DNA of 64,000 bases from Azospirillum canadense (GCF_025961225.1 NZ_JAOQNG010000004.1:217001-281000), one strand, 5' to 3'; positions 1 through 8,273 are shown, counted from the stretch's first letter. Notes: generated by a model not told the origin, from the sequence alone. Translations and numbers: made by a program.

Positions 1-637
1 CCGGCAGGCGCCGAAGGTGCGGCTGCATCTGGTGGAGGGCTTCAGCGCGTCGATCCACGAATGGGTGCTGTCGGGCCGGCTGGACCTCGCCGTGCTGTAC
101 GAGACCAAGACCATGGGCAGCCTCGCGACCACGCCGTTGCTGGAGGAATCCATGGTGCTGCTGGGGCCCGCGGGGCGGTTCGGCCCGGGATCGGAGGTGG
201 GCTTGGCGGAGCTGGATTTGGCGGAGGTGGCGGGGCTGGGCCTGATCCTGCCCGCCCGGCCGCACCGGCTGCGCCTGCTGGTCGACCAAGCCTTCGCGGA
301 GCGCGACCTCGCCAGCGAGCCGATCCTGGAGGTGGACGCCCTGCCGGCCCTGATCGAGCTGGTGCGCATGGGCGAGGGCTGCACGCTGCTGCCCTTCTCC
401 TGCGTGTCGGCGTTGATGGAGGAGGGGCGGCTGAGTGCGGCCGCCGTCGTCCCGGCCATCCGCCGCTCGCTGGTGCTGGCCCGCCCGCCCGACCGCATCC
501 CGACCCCGGCGTCCGAAGCGCTGGAGCGCGCGGTGCTGGCCTTCATCCAGGCGCAGGCGGCGACGTTGCGCTGGACAGTTCCGAGAACTGCTGTGACCTC
601 ACCCGACGTCGAAGAATCGGGGAGCACGGCGGCCTGA
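1..637 (+). CDS. LysR-family transcriptional regulator, C-terminal part (5' end outside the window)
   Basis: The reading frame is open from base 2, so the gene starts before the window and only about 212 residues of the effector-binding domain are visible. The opening motif (VRLHLVEGFSASIHEWV, then GRLDLAVLY) is typical of the first lobe of a LysR substrate domain of the Nac/CynR kind. The DNA-binding helix-turn-helix is not visible. It stops about 30 bases before the TRAP binding protein on the same strand, so it may be the local regulator of the transport and CoA genes that follow. Its ligand cannot be read from the sequence. Confidence 0.85.
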   Translation, partial: RQAPKVRLHLVEGFSASIHEWVLSGRLDLAVLYETKTMGSLATTPLLEESMVLLGPAGRFGPGSEVGLAELDLAEVAGLGLILPARPHRLRLLVDQAFAERDLASEPILEVDALPALIELVRMGEGCTLLPFSCVSALMEEGRLSAAAVVPAIRRSLVLARPPDRIPTPASEALERAVLAFIQAQAATLRWTVPRTAVTSPDVEESGSTAA

Positions 638-668
638 CCCAATCCAACGAGAAATTCAGGAGGAAACG

Positions 669-1667
669 ATGCGGACTCTTGCTGCTTTGACCCTGGGCGC
701 CGCCCTGGCGCTCGCCGCAACCTCGGCGTTCGCGGACCCGATCGTCATCAAGTTCAGCCATGTGGTGACGCCCGACACGCCGAAGGGCAAGGGTGCGGAC
801 AAGTTCAAGGAACTGGCCGAGAAGTACACCGACGGCAAGGTGAAGGTGGAGGTCTACCCCAACAGCCAGCTCTACAAGGACAAGGAGGAGCTGGAGGCGT
901 TGCAGCTGGGCGCCGTGCAGATGCTCGCCCCGTCGCTGGCCAAGTTCGGCCCGCTGGGCGTGAAGGAGTTCGAAGCCTTCGACCTGCCCTACATCTTCCC
1001 GGACCAAGCGGCGCTTCAGCGGGTCGAGGACGGCCCGGTCGGCCAGAAGCTGTTCCAGAAGCTGGAAAGCAAGGGCATCAAGGGGCTGGCCTATTGGGAC
1101 AACGGCTTCAAGGTGATGACCGCCAACAAGCCGCTGGTGAAGCCCGACGACTACAAGGGCGTGAAGCTGCGTATCCAGTCGTCGAAGGTGCTGGAATCGC
1201 AGATGCGGGCGCTGGGCGCCCTGCCGCAGGTCATGGCCTTCTCGGAGGTCTATCAGGCCATGCAGACCGGCGTCGTGGACGGCAACGAGAACACGCCGTC
1301 CAACGTCTACACCCAGAAGATGCACGAGGTGCAGAAATACGTGACGGTGACCAACCACGGCTACATCGGCTACGCGGTCATCACCAACAAGAAGTTCTGG
1401 GAAGGCCTGCCCGCCGACATCCGCACGCAGCTTGAGCGCGCGATGAAGGAGTCGACCAAGCTCGCCAACGACATCGCCCAGAAGGAGAACGACGACGCGT
1501 TGGCCGCCATCAAGGCCAGCGGCAAGTCGGAGATCATTACCCCGACGCCCGAGCAGAAGAAGGCCCTGCGCACCGCCCTTCTGCCCGTCCACAAGGAGAT
1601 GGAATCGCGCGTCGGCAAGGACCTGATCGACGCGATCTACAAGGAGACGAACGTGGCGGGGCAGTGA
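669..1667 (+). CDS. TRAP transporter solute-binding protein, DctP family
   Basis: This is a periplasmic receptor of a tripartite ATP-independent transporter. The 332-residue protein opens with a Sec signal peptide of about 22 residues ending in SAFA. The mature part shows the DctP pattern: IKFSHVVTPDTPKG near the start, KVKVEVYPNSQLY, and the middle motif with LRIQSSKVLE and DGNENTPSN. A strong Shine-Dalgarno (AGGAGGAA) sits 5-12 bases before the ATG. The membrane subunits (DctQ, DctM) are absent, so the binding protein must use permeases encoded elsewhere or outside the left edge. The downstream genes suggest a dicarboxylate ligand, which is an inference. Confidence 0.9.
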   Translation: MRTLAALTLGAALALAATSAFADPIVIKFSHVVTPDTPKGKGADKFKELAEKYTDGKVKVEVYPNSQLYKDKEELEALQLGAVQMLAPSLAKFGPLGVKEFEAFDLPYIFPDQAALQRVEDGPVGQKLFQKLESKGIKGLAYWDNGFKVMTANKPLVKPDDYKGVKLRIQSSKVLESQMRALGALPQVMAFSEVYQAMQTGVVDGNENTPSNVYTQKMHEVQKYVTVTNHGYIGYAVITNKKFWEGLPADIRTQLERAMKESTKLANDIAQKENDDALAAIKASGKSEIITPTPEQKKALRTALLPVHKEMESRVGKDLIDAIYKETNVAGQ

Positions 1668-1704
1668 GCCTGATTCCCTCAATCCCCTCTCCCGCCCTTC
1701 AATT

Positions 1705-1813
1705 CCCTCTCCCCTCTGGGGAGAGGGTTAGGGTGAGGGGGTCCAGCATTTGCCGAACTTTCCAGTCTCCCTGCAACCCCCTCACCCCGCCCCTCTCCCC
1801 AGAGGGGAGAGGG
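1705..1813. repeat. Pair of palindromic GGGGAGAG repeats forming a large inverted repeat
   Basis: Two copies of a short palindrome (CCCTCTCCCC...GGGGAGAGGG) lie at 1705-1727 and 1791-1813 in opposite orientation. They are extended by a G-rich tail, so 1705-1741 and 1777-1813 are themselves inverted repeats. The second copy ends in GGAGAGGGAGAA just before the next ATG, so the repeat supplies the ribosome-binding site of the CoA-transferase gene. The element may also act as a terminator or attenuator after the TRAP gene. A single related copy follows motB. Confidence 0.75.
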
Positions 1814-1817
1814 AGAA

Positions 1818-3044
1818 ATGATCCCCATGACACCCCTTCTCTCCGGTTTGCGCGTGGTCGAGGTAACGGCCTTCATCGCGGCGCCGCTCGGCGGCATGAC
1901 GTTGGCGCAGCTTGGCGCGGATGTGATCCGCATCGACCCCATCGGGGGCAACATCGATTACCGGCGCTGGCCGCTCAGCCAGCAGGGCTCCAGCCTCTAC
2001 TGGACGGGCCTGAACAAGGCCAAACGGTCGGTCGCGCTGGCACTCGACAAGCCGGAGGGGAAGGAGATCGCGCGGGCGATTATCACGGCGCAGGGCGAGA
2101 ACGCCGGATTCCTGCTGACCAACCTGCCGGCCAGCGGTTGGATGAGCTATGAGGCGCTGTCGCAGGCGCGGCCGGACCTGATCATGCTGCGGCTGACCGG
2201 CAACCCGGACGGGTCGTCGGCCGTGGACTACACGGTGAACTGCGCCAGCGGCTTCCCCATGGCGACCGGGCGCGGGGATGGCCCCGTCAATCACGTGCTG
2301 CCGGCCTGGGACGTGGCGGCCGGCCTCTACCTCGCCACCGGGCTGCTGGCGGCCGAGCGGCAGAGGCGCCTGACCGGGCGGGGGCAGGAGGTGACGCTGT
2401 CGCTGGCCGACGTCATGCTGGCGACGGTTGGCAACCTGGGCTACGTCGGCGACGTCCAGGTGAACGGGGCCGTGCGCCCGCCCATGGGCAACGACCTGTA
2501 CGGCGCCTATGGGCGCGACTTCGCGACCGGCGACGGGCGGCGGGCGATGGTCGTCGCCATCTCCAACCGGCAGTGGCGGGCGCTGGGCAAGGCGACGGGG
2601 CTGGCCGAGAAGCTCGCCATGATCGGCCCGCTGATGGGCGTGGACATGGACGACGAGGGCGGGCGGTTCCAGGCGCGCGACGCCATCGCCGCCGTGCTCG
2701 CCCCCTGGTTCGCCGCGCGCCGGCTGGAGGAGATCCGCGCGGCGTTCGAGGGCACGGGCGTGCTGTGGGGGCCTTACCAGGACTTCGGCCAGCTAGTGGC
2801 GGAGGACCCACGCTGCTCCACCGCCAACCCGCTGTTCCAGGAGGTGGAGCAGCCCGGCGTCGGGCGCCACCTGATGCCGGGATCGCCGCTGGCCTTCGGC
2901 GCGGTGCCGCGCGGCGACGTGCGCCCGGCCCCACGGCTGGGCGAGCACACGGACGCGGTCCTGGCCGATCTGCTGGGCCTGTCCGCGGCCGAGATCGGCC
3001 GCTTGCACGACACCGGCGTCGTTGCCGGCGCGGTGGAGGAGTGA
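1818..3044 (+). CDS. Family III (CaiB/BaiF) CoA-transferase, similar to 2-methylfumaryl-CoA isomerase (Mct)
   Basis: The 408-residue length and the opening segment (GLRVVEVTAFIAAPLGGMTL, then LGADVIRIDPIGGNIDYRRW and YWTGLNKAKRSVAL) follow the CaiB/BaiF fold. From memory they are closest to the branch that moves CoA within mesaconyl-CoA (C1 to C4 form). The next gene encodes a likely methylsuccinyl-CoA dehydrogenase whose product is that substrate, which supports the assignment. Translation may start at the ATG three codons in (1827), where family members usually begin; the ribosome-binding site lies within the upstream repeat. The stop is separated by only two bases from the next ATG, so the two genes are translationally linked. 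A different CoA-transferase substrate remains possible. Confidence 0.75.
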   Translation: MIPMTPLLSGLRVVEVTAFIAAPLGGMTLAQLGADVIRIDPIGGNIDYRRWPLSQQGSSLYWTGLNKAKRSVALALDKPEGKEIARAIITAQGENAGFLLTNLPASGWMSYEALSQARPDLIMLRLTGNPDGSSAVDYTVNCASGFPMATGRGDGPVNHVLPAWDVAAGLYLATGLLAAERQRRLTGRGQEVTLSLADVMLATVGNLGYVGDVQVNGAVRPPMGNDLYGAYGRDFATGDGRRAMVVAISNRQWRALGKATGLAEKLAMIGPLMGVDMDDEGGRFQARDAIAAVLAPWFAARRLEEIRAAFEGTGVLWGPYQDFGQLVAEDPRCSTANPLFQEVEQPGVGRHLMPGSPLAFGAVPRGDVRPAPRLGEHTDAVLADLLGLSAAEIGRLHDTGVVAGAVEE

Positions 3045-3046
3045 TC

Positions 3047-4687
3047 ATGGATCTGCTGAACGCCTGCCGCGCCGCGCTGGCCGCCGCCGAAACGCTGGGG
3101 ACGGAAGGGCGGCGCGCCGTCGCCGCGCTGGTGACGACCGACAGGCGCCCGGACGCCCGCAAGCTGGAAACCCACCAGTTCGCCGCCCATGGGTTGGCGT
3201 GGCAGGCGACCTACGTCGCCGCGCTCCGCCAGACGCTCGCCTGGGCGGAGGGGTTGGCGAAGGAAGGGGCGCTTGGCGACGCGGAGGCCGCCATCCTGCG
3301 GCTGGGCTTCGCCGAGTATCTGGGCCAGCTGGCCGGCGGCATCCCCATGAGCCAGGTGGAGGTCGTCCGCCCGTCGGACCTGGGCATCCCGGCCGACGCC
3401 GTGGCCCGCTTCGTCGCGGAGTCCGGTCTGGCGGGGCTCGCCGAACCGGCGGCGCTGGAGGGCGCGCGGCGGCTGCTCGGCCATGCGGCGGAGGAAGGGC
3501 GATACGGCGCGCTGGCGCTCGGCGACGAGACGCTGGAGATGATGCACGGCCAGTTCACCCGCTTCGCCGACGCGGAGGTGGCGCCGCTGGCCCAGGACAT
3601 CCACCGGCGCGACGTGCTGATCCCGCTGGAGCTTGTGGAGAAGATGGCCGCCCTGGGCGTCTTCGGCCTGACGGTGCCGGAGGAGCATGGCGGCCTGGGC
3701 CTCGGCAAGATCGCCATGTGCCTGGTGTCGGAGGTGCTGAGCCGCGCCTACCTCGGCGTCGGCTCGCTCGGCACGCGGGCGGAGATCGCGGCGGAGCTGA
3801 TCCGGCTGGGCGGCACGGCGGCGCAGAAGGAACGCTGGCTGCCGCGCATCGCGTCCGGCGAGATCCTGCCGACCGCGGTGTTCACGGAGCCCAACACGGG
3901 ATCCGACCTTGGCAGCTTGCGCACGCGGGCGGTGCGCGACGGGGACGTCTACCGCGTGTTCGGGGCCAAGACCTGGATCACCCACGGCGCGCGGTCCGAC
4001 CTGATGACGCTGCTGGTGCGCACCGACCCGGGCACGGACGGCTACGCCGGACTGTCCATGCTGCTGGCCGAGAAGCCGCGCGGGACGGAGGACGACCCCT
4101 TCCCGGCCGCGGGCATGAGCGGCACGGAGATCCCGGTGCTGGGCTATCGCGGCATGAAGGAGTACGAGATCGCCTTCGACGGCTTCGAAGTGCCGGCCGA
4201 CGCGCTGCTCGGCGGGGTGGAGGGCCAGGGCTTCAAGCAGCTGATGGAGACCTTCGAGAGCGCCCGCATCCAGACCGCCGCCCGCGCGCTGGGCGTGGCG
4301 CAGAACGCGCTGGAGCTGGGCACCGCCTACGCGCACCAGCGCAGCCAGTTCAGCAAGCCGATCCTCGCCTTCCCGCGCGTGCACGCCAAGATCGCCTGGA
4401 TGGCGGCGGAGACGATGATGGCCCGCCAGCTCGCCTACTTCGCGGCGCGCGAGAAGGACAGCGGCCGGCGCTGCGACGTGGAGGCCGGCATGGCCAAGCT
4501 GCTGGCCGCCCGCGTCGCCTGGAGCAATGCCGACGCCGCCCTGCAAATCCACGGCGGCAACGGCTACGCCCTGGAATACCCGATCAGCCGCGTCCTGTGC
4601 GACGCGCGCATCCTGTCGATCTTCGAAGGGGCGGCCGAGATCCAGGCCCAGGTGATCGCCCGCGGTTTGCTGACCGGGAGGAATTGA
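3047..4687 (+). CDS. mcd: Acyl-CoA dehydrogenase with long N-terminal extension, probable (2S)-methylsuccinyl-CoA dehydrogenase
   Basis: At 546 residues this FAD enzyme is about 150 longer than ordinary acyl-CoA dehydrogenases. The extra N-terminal region contains HQFAAHGLAWQATYV and YLGQLAGGIPMSQVEVVRP, a pattern I associate with methylsuccinyl-CoA dehydrogenase of the ethylmalonyl-CoA pathway. The standard core follows: the FAD/substrate loop FTEPNTGSDLGSLRTRA around residue 285 and the C-terminal QIHGGNGY and IFEGAAEIQ motifs. It would oxidise methylsuccinyl-CoA to mesaconyl-CoA, passing electrons to ETF. The start ATG has GGTGGAGGAG upstream, inside the end of the previous gene. The other pathway genes (ccr, mch, ecm) are not nearby. 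Confidence 0.8.
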   Translation: MDLLNACRAALAAAETLGTEGRRAVAALVTTDRRPDARKLETHQFAAHGLAWQATYVAALRQTLAWAEGLAKEGALGDAEAAILRLGFAEYLGQLAGGIPMSQVEVVRPSDLGIPADAVARFVAESGLAGLAEPAALEGARRLLGHAAEEGRYGALALGDETLEMMHGQFTRFADAEVAPLAQDIHRRDVLIPLELVEKMAALGVFGLTVPEEHGGLGLGKIAMCLVSEVLSRAYLGVGSLGTRAEIAAELIRLGGTAAQKERWLPRIASGEILPTAVFTEPNTGSDLGSLRTRAVRDGDVYRVFGAKTWITHGARSDLMTLLVRTDPGTDGYAGLSMLLAEKPRGTEDDPFPAAGMSGTEIPVLGYRGMKEYEIAFDGFEVPADALLGGVEGQGFKQLMETFESARIQTAARALGVAQNALELGTAYAHQRSQFSKPILAFPRVHAKIAWMAAETMMARQLAYFAAREKDSGRRCDVEAGMAKLLAARVAWSNADAALQIHGGNGYALEYPISRVLCDARILSIFEGAAEIQAQVIARGLLTGRN

Positions 4688-4709
4688 CCGACGGCTCCCG
4701 TTGGGGGAC

Positions 4710-5729
4710 TCACCGCGTCGGTGGCAGGGTGCGGCGGAAGAAGTCGAGGATTTCGTCGTTCAGGCGGTCGTGGAAAGCGCCGCGGTCGAAGCCGGGCGGG
4801 TCCTGGGCGGGGGGGCCGATGCGGGCGGCGGCGCTGGCCGGGACCGGGGTCATGAAGGCGTAGTGGCCGGCGCCGGGCACGACCTGCACCTCCGGGGCTC
4901 CCGGCAGTTGGGCGGCGAGGCGGTCGATCTCCATCATGCCGGCGTCGTCGCCCTTCTCGGCCCGGTAGAGGCGGACCGGCAGAGTCACGCCGGCGAGCGC
5001 TCCGTCGCCGAACAGCGTGCCGACCGGGTCCATCAGCACCAGCGAGCGGATGCGCGGGTCGGCGGCCTTCGTCGGTGAGGGCGTGGAGGCGACGACGGGC
5101 TTGGCACCGGACGGGCACAGGGTGTTGCGCTCCGCGTCCGGCCCGCAGAGCTTGGCAACGCGGCCGAGGTCGGCGACCGCACCGCCGGCGACCAGCGCGG
5201 CGTAGCCGCCGGGGCCGAAGCCGACCACGCCGATGCGCGCCCGGTCCGCCCGCCAGCCGATGGGGGAGGAGTCCAGCACGGCGTCCAGCGCCGCGCGGAG
5301 CTGGTCGGGAAGCTCCGCCCACAGGGGCCGGGTGCCGATCCGCACGTCGCCGCCGGACGCGTTCGGGTCCCCGCCGCCGATGTGGGCCACGGTCGCGGTG
5401 ATCATGCCGCGGCGCGCCAGGAACAGCGCGATGTCGACCATGGCGAAGCTGTTGCGCGACGGCCCCTGGGTGATCAGCACCAGCGGCATGGTGGTCAGCG
5501 CCGGCGCGCCTTCCGGTGCCACGTTGATGTGGTATGGGCCGCGGCGGATCGGCTGGACGGGATCGCGGGTGGGATAGGCCAGGAAGACGGGCACCTGCGT
5601 CCCGGTCGCCGGGTCGGGATACACGACCTGCGCCGCCGCCGCGCGGAACTGAGCCGGCGTTTCGGCTTTTGCCAGCGACGGGGCGCCGATCAGCGCGATT
5701 GCCAGGAACCACCAGAACCGCCGCATCAA
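4710..5729 (-). CDS. Secreted alpha/beta-hydrolase-like protein lacking the nucleophile serine
   Basis: The 339-residue protein has a signal peptide (hydrophobic run ending SLAKA, about residue 22) and resembles predicted dienelactone or PAF-acetylhydrolase-like alpha/beta-hydrolases. Visible elements are a strand and oxyanion segment (MPLVLITQGPSRNSF), a nucleophile-elbow region and a late histidine (VVPGAGHYAFM). The elbow reads GVVGFGPGGYAAL, so the GxSxG serine is glycine at about residue 172. The protein is therefore probably not a classical serine hydrolase, unless another residue (for example a serine of the early GPSRNS segment) serves. It is convergent with the dehydrogenase gene and has no obvious operon partner. 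Confidence 0.65.
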   Translation of the reverse strand: MMRRFWWFLAIALIGAPSLAKAETPAQFRAAAAQVVYPDPATGTQVPVFLAYPTRDPVQPIRRGPYHINVAPEGAPALTTMPLVLITQGPSRNSFAMVDIALFLARRGMITATVAHIGGGDPNASGGDVRIGTRPLWAELPDQLRAALDAVLDSSPIGWRADRARIGVVGFGPGGYAALVAGGAVADLGRVAKLCGPDAERNTLCPSGAKPVVASTPSPTKAADPRIRSLVLMDPVGTLFGDGALAGVTLPVRLYRAEKGDDAGMMEIDRLAAQLPGAPEVQVVPGAGHYAFMTPVPASAAARIGPPAQDPPGFDRGAFHDRLNDEILDFFRRTLPPTR

Positions 5730-5922
5730 TCCGACTCCCCGTGCCGTTTTAGGCTACGCTGTTTTCAGGCTATGCTTGATGCCCAACGCTGAACCTCTGA
5801 AGATGGACAAGCGCCCGGCAATGGCAAGATGCGCCGGGAACCACAAGCTTCACCGTTTGGTCACCGCCGCGCCTCGGCGGTTCGAGGCATCATGGCCTGA
5901 CCTATCACGCCAAGGACACGAT

Positions 5923-6132
5923 ATGTTGCGCCTTTCCCTTCCCGCCGCCCTGTTCGCCGTCGCGATGGTACTGTCCGGCTGTGGGGTCGTGGTCGCCACG
6001 GTCGACACCGCGGCCAGCGTGGCGGGGTCGGCCGTCAGCGTCGCGGGCGACGTCGTCTCGGCGACCGCCCATGTGGCGACCTCGCCCTTCCGCGGCGGGG
6101 ACGATGAGAAGGACTCCAAGCCGGCGGAGTGA
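5923..6132 (+). CDS. Small outer-membrane lipoprotein (69 aa)
   Basis: The chosen ATG gives a compact lipoprotein signal (MLRLSLPAALFAVAMVLSGC) with the lipidated cysteine at position 20. A Shine-Dalgarno (AAGGAC) lies 7 bases upstream; the longer in-frame upstream extension has no signal character. After the cysteine the chain is rich in Ala, Val and Ser (VVVATVDTAASVAGSAVSV) and ends in a short acidic tail (GGDDEKDSKPAE). No family was recognised; it resembles the many small entericidin-like or envelope lipoproteins of proteobacteria. The gene stands alone between two convergent or divergent neighbours. Confidence 0.7.
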   Translation: MLRLSLPAALFAVAMVLSGCGVVVATVDTAASVAGSAVSVAGDVVSATAHVATSPFRGGDDEKDSKPAE

Positions 6133-6145
6133 CGGTGCGCGAGCG

Positions 6146-6985
6146 TCAGCGCGTGAAGAGGCGCCGCCACCAGGGGCGGCGGAGCCGTTGCAGCTCGGCC
6201 GCCAGGATGCGGCACTGGTCGCGCATGGTCTCATAGGCGGCGACCTCCGCCTCGCGGTCCTGGCGCAGCCCGTCGAGCGTGCCCATCAGGCGTTCGACCT
6301 TCCCGGCCAGCTCCGACGCGCGCTGCCGTTCGCGGCCTTCCGCCTCCCGGGCCTCATCGCGCTCGTTCTCCGCGTCGGCAAGTCGTTGGGTGAAGACCTG
6401 CTCCCGGGCTTCGGTGTCGGCGATCAGCTGGGCCACGAGGTCGCCGATCCGCTGGCGCTCCGCCTCGCGGTCGGCCTGGAGCCGGTCGAGCGCCACCGCG
6501 TGGGCGGTGCGCAGGGCGGCAATCTCCGCCGTGGTGTCCGACAGGCGCTGTTCGGCGTCCTGAAGGGCGTGGCTCAGGTCCTGCTCGCGCGTTGCGGTCT
6601 CGGCGATCAGCTGCTCAACCAGGGCGGTGACGCGCTCGCGGTCCGCCGCGTGGCCCTCGTGCAAGCGCACGACCTCGGCCTCGCGGGCATGCTCGGCCTG
6701 GGTGATGGTCTCGCGCCAGCGCTCCCGGTCGGCGGCGTGCTCGGCGACGACGCGCAGCCGTTCCGCCCGCTCGCTCTCCGCCGCCGACTCGGCCTTGGCC
6801 AGCTGCTCGCCCAGCGTGGCGATCTGCTCCCCATGGGACCGGAGCAGCTGCGCCGTGTTGGTGGCCGGCGCCTTGGCCCGCGTGCGAGGCGCGGGCGGCG
6901 GCACCGCCGAGGCCACGGGACGGCGCGACGGTTCCTCGCCATTGATCCCAGGGCCATTGGGCGTGGTCATCATGTCGGTCATCAC
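6146..6985 (-). CDS. Coiled-coil protein of unknown function
   Basis: The 279-residue product has a proline-rich, disordered head (about residues 10-40) followed by roughly 200 residues of near-continuous charged heptads (repeats such as EHAADRERWRETI and EGHAADRERVTAL, LVEQLIAETATREQ and LVAQLIADTEAREQ), which predict a long coiled coil. It ends in a basic aromatic tail (RRPWWRRLFTR) that could bind membrane or a partner. No signal peptide or enzyme motif is visible. The internal duplication of the heptad blocks is clear. It lies upstream of, and divergent from, the flagellar regulator gene; whether it belongs to the motility set is unknown. Confidence 0.6.
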   Translation of the reverse strand: MMTDMMTTPNGPGINGEEPSRRPVASAVPPPAPRTRAKAPATNTAQLLRSHGEQIATLGEQLAKAESAAESERAERLRVVAEHAADRERWRETITQAEHAREAEVVRLHEGHAADRERVTALVEQLIAETATREQDLSHALQDAEQRLSDTTAEIAALRTAHAVALDRLQADREAERQRIGDLVAQLIADTEAREQVFTQRLADAENERDEAREAEGRERQRASELAGKVERLMGTLDGLRQDREAEVAAYETMRDQCRILAAELQRLRRPWWRRLFTR

Positions 6986-7175
6986 GGCGCACCCCGGTAA
7001 GCCTGCCTAACACGTTAGAATAGCGCGTCGCGCGGCGTCCGCACAGGAACCTTTTTTGAAGGTGGAAGCGCGCAGGCTGCCACGGCGGCTTGCCCCTATT
7101 CCGGTTGCGGGCTTTTGCCTCAATTTTCGGGCGAGTTTTCGGGCAAATCGGCAAAAGAGCTGACTGTTAATCCGG

Positions 7176-7192
7176 TTTAAAGCGGGTTTAAC
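7176..7192 (+). promoter_or_regulatory. Perfect CtrA-type box upstream of the CtrA/FtcR-like regulator
   Basis: TTTAAA GCGGG TTTAAC contains TTAA-N7-TTAAC, the consensus for CtrA and related OmpR-type regulators, with half-sites 11 bases apart. A further TTAA lies at 7167-7170. The site is 155 bases before the regulator start, inside a 361-base gene-free stretch (6986-7346) that is AT-richer than its surroundings and in which nothing else was recognised. Similar phased repeats precede the other flagellar transcription units. Confidence 0.65.
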
Positions 7193-7346
7193 GCCGGGCC
7201 TATGCTTTTCCGTTCGTAGTAACACCAATGATTGACAGTACGGGTTTCGATCGGTTTTCTCAGGGAAGACCAAAGGCCGGATCAAAAGGCTTTTCGTTAA
7301 AAAGCAAGTTGATCTCTCGAAGACTGTGGACGATGTGGAGAATCCC

Positions 7347-8129
7347 ATGCGCGCTGTTCTGGTGGAACCGAACCCGCTGATCGCCGAGGCGCTCGGCCGG
7401 CAGCTCGGCATGGGCAAGATCCGCTACGACCGGCTGGACTGGCCGGAACTGGAAGAACTGCTGGCCGAGCAGGGCGGCGAGGCGCTGGGCTTCGACGCCA
7501 TCGTGCTCGGTGGCTTGCCCGACCCGGCCGCCGCGGTGGCGTCCTTGCGCGCCCAGCGCGTCACCGCCGCGGTGCTCTGCCTGCTGGAACGGCGCGATGT
7601 CGCCGCCACCGTGGCGCTGCTGCACGCCGGCGCCGACGACGTGCTGGTCAAGCCGGTGGTCAGCGCCGAGGTGCGCGCCCGCATCGAGGTCGCCCGCCGC
7701 CGCGCCCGCGGCCTGGTCAGCAACGCCGTGCGGGTGGGCCGCCTGACCGTCTTCCTCGACGGCCGCGACCCGAATGTCGGCGGCGAGCGGCTGCGGCTGA
7801 GCCAGCGCGAGCACGCCATCCTCGGCGTGCTGGCCGCGCACCACCGCCGCGTGGTCTCCAAGGAGCACATCTACGACGAGGTCTACGGCCTGTCCGGCGC
7901 CGACCCGCTGGACAAGGTCATCGACGTCTACATCTGCAAGCTGCGCAAGAAGATCGCCGAGGCGACCGGCGGCGCCCGCTACATCGAGACCGTCTACGGC
8001 CGCGGCTACAAGTTCGAAGCCCCGCCCGAGCATGAGGAACCCGACACGCCGCCCCGCCTGCTGCGCGCCGTGACGCCCTTCAAGGGATTGGTGCGGCCGC
8101 CGTCGGCCCCGATCGCCGCGGTGGGGTGA
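7347..8129 (+). CDS. OmpR-family regulator, CtrA/FtcR/Rem-like, with degenerate receiver domain
   Basis: The 260-residue protein has a receiver-like domain (about 1-115) and a winged-helix domain (about 125-225). The DNA-binding part (RLSQREHAILGVLAAHHRR, IDVYICKLRKKI, YGRGYKF) is close to CtrA. The receiver lacks the acidic pocket (EPN at residues 7-9 instead of EDD) and the phospho-acceptor aspartate, since the strand reads FDAIVLGGLPD; only the lysine (about K102, LVKPV) is kept. It is therefore probably controlled by abundance or binding rather than by phosphorylation, like orphan flagellar master regulators of rhizobia and Brucella. The start is the ATG with GGAG six bases before it; an upstream GTG at 7326 is an alternative. 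Location and boxes suggest it governs the flagellar locus. Confidence 0.75.
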   Translation: MRAVLVEPNPLIAEALGRQLGMGKIRYDRLDWPELEELLAEQGGEALGFDAIVLGGLPDPAAAVASLRAQRVTAAVLCLLERRDVAATVALLHAGADDVLVKPVVSAEVRARIEVARRRARGLVSNAVRVGRLTVFLDGRDPNVGGERLRLSQREHAILGVLAAHHRRVVSKEHIYDEVYGLSGADPLDKVIDVYICKLRKKIAEATGGARYIETVYGRGYKFEAPPEHEEPDTPPRLLRAVTPFKGLVRPPSAPIAAVG

Positions 8130-8273
8130 CAGGCGGGGGAGCTTCCAGCAGCGTTGGCGGCAGCATGCTGACAAAAACTGACAGCATGGCCGTCTAGGAT
8201 CGGTTTCACCGGGCGGGAACGAACCAACAGCCCGCCGCTCCGATCCACAGAAACGCTGAAGGGAACCGCTGCC

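Noticed and set aside
543..1682. 379-residue open frame opposite the TRAP receptor
   Set aside because: Same kind of shadow; no conserved pattern, and the sense gene has a signal peptide and DctP motifs.
2774..4552. 592-residue open frame opposite the acyl-CoA dehydrogenase
   Set aside because: Arg/Gln-rich translation without motifs; the plus-strand gene has full family motifs and a Shine-Dalgarno.
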